64,000 nucleotides of DNA from Streptomyces longispororuber (lineage in GTDB: Bacteria > Actinomycetota > Actinomycetes > Streptomycetales > Streptomycetaceae), in the NCBI RefSeq assembly GCF_014656095.1, contig NZ_BNBT01000019.1:1-64000 (forward strand), in the 5' to 3' direction. Made by a program: the position numbers and the translations under genes. This document shows, one piece after another, positions 23,486-32,801 of the stretch. The notes under the pieces are model-generated. The model was not told where the DNA came from. It did no database searches and was given only the letters and a program-made list of their open reading frames with translations. Positions within the stretch are counted from its first letter, which is position 1. Every line of letters begins with the position of its first letter.

Positions 23486-24658
23486 ATGACTGACATCACC
23501 GACCATCTGCGTTCCCTCCCGGCGGACCAGCAGCCGGACTGGGGCGACGACACCCATCTCGGCCAGGTCCGCCAGGCTCTGAGCCGCATGCCCGCACTCG
23601 TGGACGCAGCCGCCGTGAGCCGCCTGCGCAGCTTGCTCATGGAGACAGCCCTCGGCCACCTGCACGTGCTGCAGGCAGGTGACTGTGCCGAGGACCCCGC
23701 AGAGGCCACTCCTGACGACGTCACGCGCAAGACCGCACTCCTCGACGTGCTGGCCGGCACCCTCAAGCTCGCCTCGGGCAAGCCCGTCCTGCGCGTCGGA
23801 CGCATCGCGGGACAGTACGCCAAGCCGCGCACCAAGCCCACGGAGACCGTCGGTGGCACGGAGCTGCCGGCCTACCGGGGCCATATGGTCAACCGCCCGG
23901 AACCCGACCCGCACATGCGCCGTCCCGACCCACGGCACATGCTGACCGCGTACCGGGCCGCCAGCGACATCGTGCACTTCCTCGGCTGGCGCGGTGGCGC
24001 ACTACGCCCGGAGCTCGAAGTGCCGGTATGGACCAGCCACGAGGCCCTGCTGCTGGACTACGAACTCTCCCAACTGCGCCGGGAACCCGACGGATCGCTC
24101 CTGCTCACCTCGACTCATTGGCCATGGGTTGGTGAGCGCACCCGCAGGCTGGACGGTGCGCACGTGGCCCTGCTCGCGGCCATCTCCAACCCGGTGGCCG
24201 TCAAGGTCGGTCCGAGCGTGACACCTGACGAACTGGTGGCCCTGTGCGAACGCCTCGATGCGATGCGCCACCCCGGCCGTGTGACCCTGATCGTCCGGAT
24301 GGGCGCGGACACCGTGGCCCACAGGCTGCCCCCGCTGGTCAGGGCGGTGGTCGACACCGGTCACCCGGTCCTCTGGCTGTCCGACCCCCTGCACGGCAAC
24401 ACGGTCACCGGCCCCGAGGGACTGAAGACCCGCTTCGTCGCGACCGCTGTCCGGGAACTCGAGTGCTTCCAGTATGCCGTCGCCACCAATGGCGGTGTCG
24501 CCGCAGGCCTGCACCTGGAAACCACCCCGGAAGCCGTCACCGAATGCGTCCGTGACGCGTCCGGCGTCGCACGGCTCGGCGAGAAGTACCTCAGCTTCTG
24601 CGACCCGCGCCTGAACCCGCAGCAAGCGGTCGAGGTCGTCTCGGCATGGCGCGGCTGA
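23486..24658 (+). CDS. phzC: Class II DAHP synthase, PhzC-like
   Basis: 390 residues, the short class II (plant-type) form found in phenazine and aminobenzoate clusters. Motifs: LQAGDCAEDP (metal-binding Cys and acidic residues), KPVLRVGRIAGQYAKPRTKP (PEP and E4P binding), NPVAVKVGPS, RMGADTVAHRLP, and DPLHGNT. It condenses PEP and erythrose 4-phosphate to raise flux into chorismate. Dedicated copies are usually feedback-insensitive, and the short length without the allosteric extension agrees. First gene of a four-gene operon. Confidence 0.92.
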   Translation: MTDITDHLRSLPADQQPDWGDDTHLGQVRQALSRMPALVDAAAVSRLRSLLMETALGHLHVLQAGDCAEDPAEATPDDVTRKTALLDVLAGTLKLASGKPVLRVGRIAGQYAKPRTKPTETVGGTELPAYRGHMVNRPEPDPHMRRPDPRHMLTAYRAASDIVHFLGWRGGALRPELEVPVWTSHEALLLDYELSQLRREPDGSLLLTSTHWPWVGERTRRLDGAHVALLAAISNPVAVKVGPSVTPDELVALCERLDAMRHPGRVTLIVRMGADTVAHRLPPLVRAVVDTGHPVLWLSDPLHGNTVTGPEGLKTRFVATAVRELECFQYAVATNGGVAAGLHLETTPEAVTECVRDASGVARLGEKYLSFCDPRLNPQQAVEVVSAWRG

Positions 24659-24696
24659 TGTCTCGGCCCACTCCACACGACAGAAGGGGCACCCAT

Positions 24697-25467
24697 ATGA
24701 AGCGGACAGTGGCTCTCGTCACCGGAGCAGCAGGCGGCATCGGTGAGGCCGTGGTGCGACTGCTCGCCGAGCGTGAAGTCGCCGTCGCCGCCGTCGACCT
24801 GGACTCGGCCCGGTTGACCCGAGCCGTCGACAAGCTCGTCGCCGACGGACTGCCTGTGACCGCCTACCCGGCCGACGTCACCTCGAGTCATGAGGTCGCG
24901 CGCCTGGTGCATGAAGTGGAGAGCGAGCTGGGCGCCATCATCCACTTGGTGAACGCCGCCGGTGTGCTGCGCATGGGCGAGGCCAGGACCCTGACCGACG
25001 AGGACTGGGCGGCTACCTTCGCGGTGAACGCCAGCGGGGTGTTCTTCGTCTCACGGGCCGTTGCCAACCGCATGGCCCCGCGCGGCAGCGGCGCCATCGT
25101 CACCGTAGCGTCCAACGCGGCCGGTACGGCCCGGACCGAAATGGCCGCCTACGCCGCCTCCAAGGCGGCGGCAACGGCGTTCACCAAGTGCCTCGGACTG
25201 GAACTGGCACGGCACAACATCCGCTGCAACGTAGTGGCCCCGGGTTCCACGGACACCCTCATGCTGCACGGCATGCACTCAGCCCGCACGGCCGTGGCCG
25301 TGTCCGTCGCCGGTACTCCGGAGGCGTACCGGGTCGGCATCCCGTTGGGCAAGGTCGCTCAGCCCGAAGACGTCGCCCAGGCCGTGGCCTTCCTGCTCTC
25401 GGAGGAGGCGGGACACATCACCCTGCATTCCCTCACCGTCGACGGTGGGGCGACCCTCGGCGTCTAG
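24697..25467 (+). CDS. 2,3-dihydro-3-hydroxyanthranilate dehydrogenase, DhbA/EntA-type SDR
   Basis: 256 residues, classical SDR. It has the NAD-binding TGAAGGIG near residue 10, [10 protein letters not shown], typical of EntA/DhbA, catalytic Ser in TVASN, and YAASKAA. EntA homologues oxidise 2,3-dihydro-2,3-dihydroxybenzoate. Next to PhzD and PhzE the substrate should instead be trans-2,3-dihydro-3-hydroxyanthranilate, giving 3-hydroxyanthranilate. This is the route of the caboxamycin, nataxazole, A33853 and calcimycin type clusters. Confidence 0.88.
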   Translation: MKRTVALVTGAAGGIGEAVVRLLAEREVAVAAVDLDSARLTRAVDKLVADGLPVTAYPADVTSSHEVARLVHEVESELGAIIHLVNAAGVLRMGEARTLTDEDWAATFAVNASGVFFVSRAVANRMAPRGSGAIVTVASNAAGTARTEMAAYAASKAAATAFTKCLGLELARHNIRCNVVAPGSTDTLMLHGMHSARTAVAVSVAGTPEAYRVGIPLGKVAQPEDVAQAVAFLLSEEAGHITLHSLTVDGGATLGV

Positions 25468-25483
25468 GAAGGAGACCTACGCC

Positions 25484-26161
25484 ATGGCCGGCATACCCGC
25501 GATCGAACCGTACGCCCTGCCCGAACCGGGCGAACTGCCGCCTTCGGCCGTCGACTGGCAGGTGGATCCACAGCGTTCGGTCCTCTTGCTCCACGACATG
25601 CAGGAGTACTTCCTCAACGCCTTTCCGCGTCACGCCGGGCCACGTGAAGCGCTCATCCGCAATGCGGCGCTGATCCGGCGCCACTGTGCCGCGCTCGATG
25701 TCCCGATCGCGTACACCGCGCAGCCGGGCGGAATGACACCCGCACAGCGAGGCCTGCTGTCGGACTTCTGGGGGCCTGGTATGCGTACCTCATCCGAACA
25801 CCGCCGGGTGGTCCGCCCCCTGGCGCCGGACGACGGCGACTGGGTCCTGACGAAGTGGCGTTACAGTGCCTTCTTCAAGTCCGAGCTGCTGCGACGCATG
25901 CGTGCCCACGGACGGGACCAGCTCGTCATCTGCGGCGTGTACGCCCACATCGGCGTACTCATGACAGCGGTCGACGCCTTCACCCATGACATCCAGTCCT
26001 TCGTGGTGGCTGACGCCGTCGGCGACTTCTCCGCCGCCTACCACCGCCTTGCCCTCGACTACGCGGCACAGCGCTGTGCCCGAGTCGTCGCCACCAAGTC
26101 CGTGATCGACGCACTCGACACGGCCCGGCCCGGTTCGGCTCCCCGTTCCGTGGACCTCTGA
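25484..26161 (+). CDS. phzD: Isochorismatase PhzD-like
   Basis: 225 residues of the cysteine-hydrolase fold used without a catalytic Cys. It has the catalytic Asp in [14 protein letters not shown] near residue 38, Lys in TKWRYSAF near 122, and [16 protein letters not shown], where nicotinamidases carry Cys. It hydrolyses 2-amino-2-desoxyisochorismate to trans-2,3-dihydro-3-hydroxyanthranilate and pyruvate. The ATG follows AAGGAG, 16 bp after the SDR stop. Its stop opens an 11-bp tandem repeat. Confidence 0.93.
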   Translation: MAGIPAIEPYALPEPGELPPSAVDWQVDPQRSVLLLHDMQEYFLNAFPRHAGPREALIRNAALIRRHCAALDVPIAYTAQPGGMTPAQRGLLSDFWGPGMRTSSEHRRVVRPLAPDDGDWVLTKWRYSAFFKSELLRRMRAHGRDQLVICGVYAHIGVLMTAVDAFTHDIQSFVVADAVGDFSAAYHRLALDYAAQRCARVVATKSVIDALDTARPGSAPRSVDL

Positions 26162-26191
26162 CCCGCTAATGACCCGCTAATGACCCGCTAA
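26159..26191 (+). repeat. Three tandem copies of an 11-bp stop-containing repeat
   Basis: TGACCCGCTAA is repeated three times without change, starting with the PhzD stop codon. Because 11 is not a multiple of three, TGA and TAA triplets occur in all frames. The repeat ends just before the AAGGA ribosome site of the PhzE gene and so sets the spacing between the two cistrons. Confidence 0.95.
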
Positions 26192-26199
26192 GGATCCTC

Positions 26200-28107
26200 A
26201 TGCCACCACACCGCGGCACATCCGACATGCTGCATCAGGTTCTTGACGGCTCGTCCGAGGCCTTCGCCCTCCTGCACCGCCCCGAGACCGTCGGCCGAGG
26301 AACCCTGGAAGTGCTGCTGACCGACGCCACGCAATGCACTTCGCTGGCCGACCTTCCCGTACCGGCCCATGGCCCCGATGGCGGCCATGAACTGCTGGCC
26401 CTCATTCCTTACCGTCAGATCGCCGAGCGTGGTTTCGCTGTCCACGACGACGGTGAGCCGCTGATGGTCCATCGCGTGCGCGCCCAGCAGGCGCTCCCGC
26501 TCGATCAGGCGCTGTCGCGGCTCCCCCATACCCCCGTAAAAGTGGACCATGCCGGGTTCAATGTGTCCGACAGCGATTACGCGGACATCGTGCGCCGCGT
26601 CATCGCCGACGAGATCGGTACCGGCGAGGGGGCCAACTTTGTCATCAAGCGATCCTTCACCGCACATTTGCCTGGTTTCTCCGTGAGCACGGCACTGGCC
26701 TTCTTCCGAAGGCTGCTCGAACGCGAAGCCGGGGCGTACTGGACGTTTCTGATACACACGGGTGATCGCACCTTCGTAGGCGCCACACCGGAGCGCCACC
26801 TCAGCGTCCGTGACGGTACGGCGGTGATGAACCCCATCAGCGGCACCTACCGGTATCCGGCGAACGGTCCCACTCTGCAGGGGCTGTTGGCCTTCCTTTC
26901 CGACCGTAAGGAGGCCGACGAGCTGTATATGGTCCTGGATGAGGAGTTGAAGATGATGGCCCGGATCTGCCCGTCGGGCGGCCGGGTGGTGGGCCCGCAC
27001 CTCAAGGAGATGGCACGGCTGGCGCACACTGAATACCTCATCGAGGGCCGCACCGACCGCGATGTCCGTGACATCCTGCGCGAGACCCTGTTCGCTCCGA
27101 CCGTGACCGGCTCCCCGCTGGAGAACGCCGCCAAGGTGATCAGCCGCCACGAGCCGACCGGACGCGGTTACTACAGCGGTGTGGCCGCGCTGATCGGCCG
27201 GGACGTCTCCGGTGCCCAGGTCCTCGACTCCGCCATCCTGATCCGGACCGCGGACATCTCGGCCGCGGGCCTGCTGAGGATCGGTGTCGGAGCAACACTG
27301 GTGCGCCACTCCAATCCGGACTCCGAAGTCCGCGAAACCCATGCCAAGGCTGCGGGACTGCTGGCCGCGCTCAGGGAAGGCCCCCACACCCGGTTCGCCG
27401 ACCACCCGGACGTACGCACAGCACTCGGCCGGCGCAACGACGGCATCGCCGACTTCTGGCAGCGGGAACCGGATGGACGCGCGCACGGTGTCGATGAACT
27501 CGCCGCACGCAGGGTCCTGGTCATCGACGCCGAGGACACCTTCACGGCGATGATTGCCCAACAACTGCGCGCCATGGGGCCCGAGGTGATCGTACGGCGA
27601 TTCGACGAGGACCATGACCTGCGGGCCCACGACCTCGTCGTCATGGGCCCGGGGCCCGGTGACCCTTGCGACGCCCGGCACCCGAAGGTCGCGTATCTGC
27701 GGGCTCTCGCCTCCCAGTTGTTGGACGAACGACAACCCTTTCTGGCGGTGTGTCTCAGCCATCAGGTACTCAGCTCATTGCTGGGCCTCGCTGTGGTCCG
27801 CCGTCCGGTTCCCCACCAAGGCGTACAGCGCGAGATCTCCTTGTTCGGCCGTACCGAGCGGGTGGGGTTCTACAACGCCTTCGCGGCCCGAAGCGATCTT
27901 GACTGGTTCCAGCACCCGGCCGCCGGAACCGTCGAGGTGAGCCGCGACCCGAAGTCCGGTGAGATTCACGCGCTACGTGGTAGCCGTTTCGCCTCCGTAC
28001 AGTTCCACGCCGAGTCGGTGCTCACCCGGGACGGCCCTCGCATCATCCGCGATCTGCTGACCGGGGTGGTGCGGTCGTCCATGCGGCAGCGGTTCGGTGG
28101 GACCTGA
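26200..28107 (+). CDS. phzE: 2-amino-2-desoxyisochorismate synthase, PhzE-like
   Basis: 635 residues, a fused anthranilate-synthase-type enzyme. About residues 1-410 form the chorismate-binding MST domain (FVIKRSFTAH, TPERHLSV, NPISGTYR, GYYSGVAALI). About 430-630 form a class I glutaminase, with the nucleophile in FLAVCLSHQV and the His/Glu pair in SVQFHAES. It converts chorismate and glutamine to ADIC without pyruvate release, feeding PhzD. No PhzF, PhzA/B or PhzG homologue is in the window, so phenazine is not the predicted end product. Confidence 0.94.
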   Translation: MPPHRGTSDMLHQVLDGSSEAFALLHRPETVGRGTLEVLLTDATQCTSLADLPVPAHGPDGGHELLALIPYRQIAERGFAVHDDGEPLMVHRVRAQQALPLDQALSRLPHTPVKVDHAGFNVSDSDYADIVRRVIADEIGTGEGANFVIKRSFTAHLPGFSVSTALAFFRRLLEREAGAYWTFLIHTGDRTFVGATPERHLSVRDGTAVMNPISGTYRYPANGPTLQGLLAFLSDRKEADELYMVLDEELKMMARICPSGGRVVGPHLKEMARLAHTEYLIEGRTDRDVRDILRETLFAPTVTGSPLENAAKVISRHEPTGRGYYSGVAALIGRDVSGAQVLDSAILIRTADISAAGLLRIGVGATLVRHSNPDSEVRETHAKAAGLLAALREGPHTRFADHPDVRTALGRRNDGIADFWQREPDGRAHGVDELAARRVLVIDAEDTFTAMIAQQLRAMGPEVIVRRFDEDHDLRAHDLVVMGPGPGDPCDARHPKVAYLRALASQLLDERQPFLAVCLSHQVLSSLLGLAVVRRPVPHQGVQREISLFGRTERVGFYNAFAARSDLDWFQHPAAGTVEVSRDPKSGEIHALRGSRFASVQFHAESVLTRDGPRIIRDLLTGVVRSSMRQRFGGT

Positions 28108-28319
28108 CAGCGACCCGCGCGGACCGTGCAGTCGCCACACGGCTTCCTTCGCGACGAGGTCGTGGACCGCTTCTCCGAGGTCGAGAGGCCGAGGGTGCGG
28201 TTTCTGTGTCCGAACTCTTGAACAAACTCCGGGGTACGTCGTCGCCGGCGGGCCGTGGAGCGGCGCTGGAAGCGAGAACACCCCGACCTGTGCGGCGTGT
28301 CCTGCGGCCGGGACACGCC

Positions 28320-30263
28320 TCACAGGTCTCCGTCGGACTGCGACGCGGTGCGTCCCTGCGTGCGCAGGGCACTGCGGCTCTGCTGAAGCCTGAGCGCCAG
28401 CTGCAGCTCCAGCGCCTGCTGCGGCTTCTGCCATTCCGGGCCGAGGAGTTCAGTGATGCGTTCCAGGCGCCGGGAAACCGTATTGGGGTGCACGTGAAGC
28501 ACGTCTGCGGCGTGGGTAGGACTGCGGTCCGCTTCGAAGTATGCCTGCAGTGTCCGGGCGAGCCCGGTGAGGCGCTCGCTGTCGTAAGCCAGCACGGGCC
28601 CGAGGATGGAGTCGATGAAGCCGTCGATGTCCCGGTCGTCGGAGAGCAGCAGGCCAAGGAAGCCGAGGTCGTCGAGAGCGGCCGTCGCCCCGTTGCCCTG
28701 CAACAAGGTGACAACGTCCAGGCAGCGCATCGCCTCCCGGTATACGCGTCCGGCATCGGCCGCGCCACGTGTTGGCCCGGCGGCGGCCACTGTCACCGGG
28801 TTACTGAGGAGCGATGACAGCTCGGCCGAGACTCGCTTGGCCGCATCCGACGCGTCATTGCCGGACAACAGGAGCACGACACAACCGGAAAGCACTCCCT
28901 TGAGTCCGTTCAGGCGATGCGCGTACGAAGCGGCCCAGACCCCGGCCCTGCCCTGCTCTCCGCCCACAGGACGCGCTACCACCACGACGTGTGGTTCAGC
29001 CAGATCGATACTCAAACGCGCCGCCCGGTCCACGAGGTGGCGCTGCGAATGGCTCGGCGGATCCGCCAGCAGGTCATCGAGCAGTTCGTCTCGCACGGGG
29101 CCTCCGACAACGACCGCGCGCCGCTGCAGCAGCATGGTGATCGTGAGGCACTGTGCGACAAGCTGCAGTAACTGCTCGTCCTCCGGCGTCAGCGCCCCAT
29201 GCGGATGCACAAACAGCGACCCCAGGTTCTCTCCACTGGCCTGAAGCGGAGCGATCCGGACCCCGTTCTCCGCTGCCACTGGACAGTTGCCTGCTTGGGC
29301 ATCCAGCAGAGCCCTGGCGACACTCCGTTCATCCAGGTCCGGTATGTCGCCCGTTGCGGTGATGGTTTGACCCGAGGTGTCCCGGACGACGAGAACGCTG
29401 TCCAGAGCGTCACTGGCAGCCACGGTGACGGCGGACACGTCTCCACTGCCGAGCACCAGCCCGATCAGCCGCCGTTCCGCCTCGAGCAGGCCTCGCATCC
29501 GCGCCACTTGCAGCCGGGCTTGATGGGCGTCGTCTTCCAAGTCGTCGACATCCGCACGTGCCTGATCAAGTACCCAGGACTTGTCGATGGCGACAGCCGC
29601 CAAGTCGGCCAAAATGCGCAGGAGGCCGGCCTCGTGGGGGGAGAAGTGGCGCACGGCGCGGTCGGAGCCGTACAGGCCACCGAAGGGTGTACCGCCGCGA
29701 TGCAGCGGTACGGCCAGTATGGCGCGCTGCCCCTCGCCTCGCACCACATCGTCCATGCGCTTGGTGTGTTGAATGCGCCCGTCCCTGAGGTAATCCGGGG
29801 TCCAGAACGCGGCATTGCGTTTGAGTGCGTGACCGAAGCCGTAGCCGGGCTCAACCTGGAGCCCGATATGCAAGTCGGCAGTCTCTCCTTCGGACATCCG
29901 GATGTGCCATCCGCCCCCGTTCTCGTCCTGAAGGGCGATGTACGTCATGTCGAAGCCCAGCAGCCGACGGGCCTGGCGGATGATCACGCGCAGCAGGCTG
30001 TCGAGGTCATGCGGGTAGGTCAAGTCACGTGCCGTGTCGATGAGAGCCGCCATATCCGCCTCCCGCTTCTGTCGCTGGCTGAACAGTGCCAAAACCTCCA
30101 GACCTAACTGAGAGGCCCGTTCCAAATACGCCGACTGCTCGGGATTTGGTGAGGCGTCAAGGGCCGCGTGCAGGAGGTTCTCGATCTCGTCGGCAGGCGC
30201 TTCATGCGCCAACAGCTCAAGGATTGACAAGGCGTAGGTATGCAGTGACGCCGCATCAGACAC
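28320..30263 (-). CDS. GAF-domain PucR-type transcriptional regulator
   Basis: 647 residues from the GTG at 30263 (GGAAGG upstream), which gives the usual SDAASLHTYALSILELL start; the ATG at 30314 is the alternative. A GAF sensor domain occupies about 75-230 (FDMTYIALQDENGGGWHIRMSEG, GGLYGSDRAVRHFSPHEAGLL), followed by a coiled coil. The C-terminal PucR HTH is at about 575-635 (TLQAYFEADRSPTHAADVLHVHPNTVSRRLERI). Such proteins sense small aromatic or purine ligands. It is divergent from the flavoprotein monooxygenase and likely controls it. Confidence 0.88.
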   Translation of the reverse strand: MSDAASLHTYALSILELLAHEAPADEIENLLHAALDASPNPEQSAYLERASQLGLEVLALFSQRQKREADMAALIDTARDLTYPHDLDSLLRVIIRQARRLLGFDMTYIALQDENGGGWHIRMSEGETADLHIGLQVEPGYGFGHALKRNAAFWTPDYLRDGRIQHTKRMDDVVRGEGQRAILAVPLHRGGTPFGGLYGSDRAVRHFSPHEAGLLRILADLAAVAIDKSWVLDQARADVDDLEDDAHQARLQVARMRGLLEAERRLIGLVLGSGDVSAVTVAASDALDSVLVVRDTSGQTITATGDIPDLDERSVARALLDAQAGNCPVAAENGVRIAPLQASGENLGSLFVHPHGALTPEDEQLLQLVAQCLTITMLLQRRAVVVGGPVRDELLDDLLADPPSHSQRHLVDRAARLSIDLAEPHVVVVARPVGGEQGRAGVWAASYAHRLNGLKGVLSGCVVLLLSGNDASDAAKRVSAELSSLLSNPVTVAAAGPTRGAADAGRVYREAMRCLDVVTLLQGNGATAALDDLGFLGLLLSDDRDIDGFIDSILGPVLAYDSERLTGLARTLQAYFEADRSPTHAADVLHVHPNTVSRRLERITELLGPEWQKPQQALELQLALRLQQSRSALRTQGRTASQSDGDL

Positions 30264-30650
30264 GAGGGCACCTTCCCCCAGTAGGTTTCCCAGCATTCGA
30301 AAGGCAATGCGCATTGCTGAACCCGCTGCAGACTAGAGCGATGAAGCCCCGCCCCGTGAGGGCCAGGTCCCGGCTGCACACCCTCTGGACACGTTCTCGG
30401 CCACAGGCCCGCACCTGTGGTCGCCAGAGGCGAGCCGCCGCGAGCCGGCCAGGCGGTCCGGCAAGTGGGTTCTGGGAAGAGAGCGCTCCCGGAAATGTGG
30501 GGCGTAGGTGGCGCAGATACAGCGAGCCGATCTGACCAAGTAAGCATTGTTATGACGAAGTGTCCTGAGTGGCGTTGCCTCGTGCGCACTCCCGTGGCTG
30601 GATAGCGGCTCGACACAGGGCGCGCAGCGAGAAGGGACACCAGGAGCAAG
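30264..30650. other. Divergent intergenic region, PucR regulator / monooxygenase
   Basis: 387 bp with no gene seen. It should contain both divergent promoters. The stretch near 30535-30560 is AT-richer. No clear palindrome was found. Confidence 0.4.
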
Positions 30651-31850
30651 ATGGCTCGGATACTCATCGCAGGCGGCGGTATCGGCGGACTCGCCACCGC
30701 AGTGTCCCTCGTCCGTCGCGGGCACCACGCCGTCGTGCTTGAGCGCCGCAGTAGTTTCGCTGAGATCGGTGCGGGCATCCAGCTGGGACCGAATGCCTTC
30801 CACGCATTGGACCTGCTGGGCGTCGGGAAGCAAGTACGAGCACGCGCCGTGTTCATCGACGAACTGCGCTTCATGGATGGCACAACCAATGAGCGAATAG
30901 CCGTCATGCCGCTCACCAGTGCCTACCGTGAACGATTCGGCAACCCTTACGCCGTGGTGCATCGAGGGGATGTGTATCAGCCGCTGCTCGCCGCTTGCCA
31001 GGCTGCCGACACCCTGGAACTGATCGGTGGCGCCACCGTAGACCGATATGCACAGGACGCCGACAGCATCACCGTGGACACGGCGGACGGTCGGCAATTC
31101 ACGGGAGATGTCCTCGTGGGGGCCGATGGCATCCGCTCGGCCGTACGCCGCCAGGCGCTCGCGGACGGCGAACCCCGCGTCTCCGGGCACACCATCTACC
31201 GGTCCGTGATTCCGATCGAGAAAGTACCGGAGGAACTGCGCTGGAACGCTGTGACCCTGTGGGCTGGCCCACAATGGCACTTCGTCCACTACATCATCGC
31301 CGGCGGCGAGTACCTGAACCTCGCAGCGACCCGGGACGACGGCGCCCGTGAGGCGGTGGCGGGCCGCCCGGTCGAGCGGGCACACGTCCTCGACCGCTTC
31401 CCGGGACTTTGCCCAACAGCCCGACGCCTCCTCGAACTCGGTGAGAGTTGGCGTGAGTGGGTTCTGTGCGACCGGGATCCTGTTGACGACTGGGTCGACG
31501 GCCGCGTTGTCCTCATGGGCGACGCCGCCCACCCGATGTTGCAGTACGCGGCCCAAGGCGCCTGCCAGGCACTGGAAGACGCGGTCGTCCTTGGGGACCT
31601 GCTCGATGGTGGCGGCGGTGCCGACTTGGTCCGGCAGCTGAGGACGTTCAATGCCGAGCGGCGTGAGCGCGCCGGCCGGACGCAGTTGCTCGCTCGCGAG
31701 ATGGGCGCCCAGCTGTACCATCCGGCGGGCGACGCGGCCAAGGCACGCAACGCGATGCTGCGATCGCTGTCGGTCAAGGATATGTACGACAAGGTGTCGT
31801 GGCTGCACGGTGCCCGCGACTTCACTCAGCCCGGCACCGGTAACAACTGA
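30651..31850 (+). CDS. FAD-dependent aromatic hydroxylase, 3-hydroxybenzoate 6-monooxygenase-like
   Basis: 399 residues, group A flavoprotein monooxygenase. It has the dinucleotide fold GGGIGGLATAVSLVRRGH, a DG motif in VGADGIRSAVR, and GDAAHPMLQYAAQGACQALEDA near residue 290. That last segment is typical of 3-hydroxybenzoate 6-hydroxylase and salicylate hydroxylase relatives. There is no gentisate dioxygenase nearby, so catabolism is unlikely. On 3-hydroxyanthranilate, para-hydroxylation would give an aminohydroquinone acid that oxidises to a quinone. The substrate is inferred from context. Confidence 0.85.
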   Translation: MARILIAGGGIGGLATAVSLVRRGHHAVVLERRSSFAEIGAGIQLGPNAFHALDLLGVGKQVRARAVFIDELRFMDGTTNERIAVMPLTSAYRERFGNPYAVVHRGDVYQPLLAACQAADTLELIGGATVDRYAQDADSITVDTADGRQFTGDVLVGADGIRSAVRRQALADGEPRVSGHTIYRSVIPIEKVPEELRWNAVTLWAGPQWHFVHYIIAGGEYLNLAATRDDGAREAVAGRPVERAHVLDRFPGLCPTARRLLELGESWREWVLCDRDPVDDWVDGRVVLMGDAAHPMLQYAAQGACQALEDAVVLGDLLDGGGGADLVRQLRTFNAERRERAGRTQLLAREMGAQLYHPAGDAAKARNAMLRSLSVKDMYDKVSWLHGARDFTQPGTGNN

Positions 31851-31915
31851 CCGGCCGGGGACTCGGCCGTCCGAGACTGTGGTTGCGCGCCCGGCGTGTC
31901 CCCAGCCCTGCGCGG

Positions 31916-32722
31916 TCAACCGACCGCCAGGAGCGGGTGACGGAGCTCGTCGGCGGCCACCGCGATCCGGCGTCCGAGCCGACGCAGTGGGAGAGACATC
32001 TCCGTGCCGCATTCACGCAGAGCCGCATCCAGACGTTCGTAGGCTTGGAGTGCGTCGGCCAGTCGGCCACAACGCACCAAAGCCCGGATGTAGTGCCGGT
32101 ACAACCCTTGGTGGGAAGGATACCGGGTGGCAAGGTCGCTCAGCTCGGCGAGCCGTTCACGATGCCGGCCCAGTTGCAACTCGATCCCCGCCCACTGCTC
32201 CAAGGCATCCGCCCTGGCTCGCTGGAGCCGTGCGACATGGGACCGAAGCCCCACACCGTGCGGCAGTCCTGCCAGCACCTCCCCCTGCCACACAGACAGT
32301 GCGGCGTGCAGCCGCTCTGCGGCCTGACCGGCTTCCCCGGTGGCCATCGCTCGGTATCCCGCACCGAGGTCACGCTCGAAGCGACGAGCGTCAAGGTCCC
32401 ACCCTCTGCTGTCCAGCCTGTAGCCGCCCGGGGCGGAGATCAGCAGGTCTCCACCGCTCGCTTCGCGCCCACGTACGCCCTCCCCCTCCCGCAACATCGC
32501 CATCAGCAGCTCCCGGATGAAGGCGACGTAGGTCACGACCTGGGAATCGGCCTTCGGCAAAGGCCCTTTCGGCCACAGCTCCTGAGCGATGAGACATGTA
32601 GGCACGACCTGGTCGGCGTTGAGAGCGAGCAGGGCCAGCACCCGGCACACTTCCTGGTCCGCCGGAACGGTGCACTTCTCCCCCGCCATGACGCAAAGAC
32701 GCCCGAGAACCTTGATCTCCAT
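31916..32722 (-). CDS. SARP-family pathway activator
   Basis: 268 residues. An OmpR-like winged helix occupies about 1-95 (MEIKVLGRLCV, VCRVLALLALNADQVV, LWPKGPLPKADSQVVTYVAFIREL), and the bacterial transcriptional activation domain about 100-255 (DARRFERDL, GQAAERLHAALSVWQGEVLAGLP, YPSHQGLYRHYIRALVRCGRLADALQAYERL). This is the ~270-residue size of cluster-situated activators such as ActII-ORF4. The start at 32722 follows a G-rich ribosome site. It marks the right end of the biosynthetic locus and probably switches it on. Confidence 0.92.
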   Translation of the reverse strand: MEIKVLGRLCVMAGEKCTVPADQEVCRVLALLALNADQVVPTCLIAQELWPKGPLPKADSQVVTYVAFIRELLMAMLREGEGVRGREASGGDLLISAPGGYRLDSRGWDLDARRFERDLGAGYRAMATGEAGQAAERLHAALSVWQGEVLAGLPHGVGLRSHVARLQRARADALEQWAGIELQLGRHRERLAELSDLATRYPSHQGLYRHYIRALVRCGRLADALQAYERLDAALRECGTEMSLPLRRLGRRIAVAADELRHPLLAVG

Positions 32723-32772
32723 AACCCCCCGCTCCACCCATGCAAAAGTCATGCAGTCAAACCCGTTACAAA

Positions 32773-32801
32773 ATGCTATCACCGAATGCATCAATTTGCA
32801 A
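32773..32801 (-). promoter_or_regulatory. Promoter of the SARP gene
   Basis: On the minus strand, TTGCAA (32796-32801) and TAGCAT (32773-32778) are separated by exactly 17 bp, a good match to a principal-sigma promoter. CGCAAT is repeated 9 bp apart just upstream of the -35. The start codon is about 50 bp downstream. Confidence 0.55.

Noticed and set aside
23486..28107. Phenazine biosynthetic cluster
   Set aside because: PhzC, PhzD and PhzE are present but PhzF, PhzA/B and PhzG are not, and an EntA-type dehydrogenase diverts the route to 3-hydroxyanthranilate.
30651..31850. Gentisate catabolic locus
   Set aside because: The hydroxylase resembles 3HB6H, but no gentisate dioxygenase, isomerase or hydrolase is linked.
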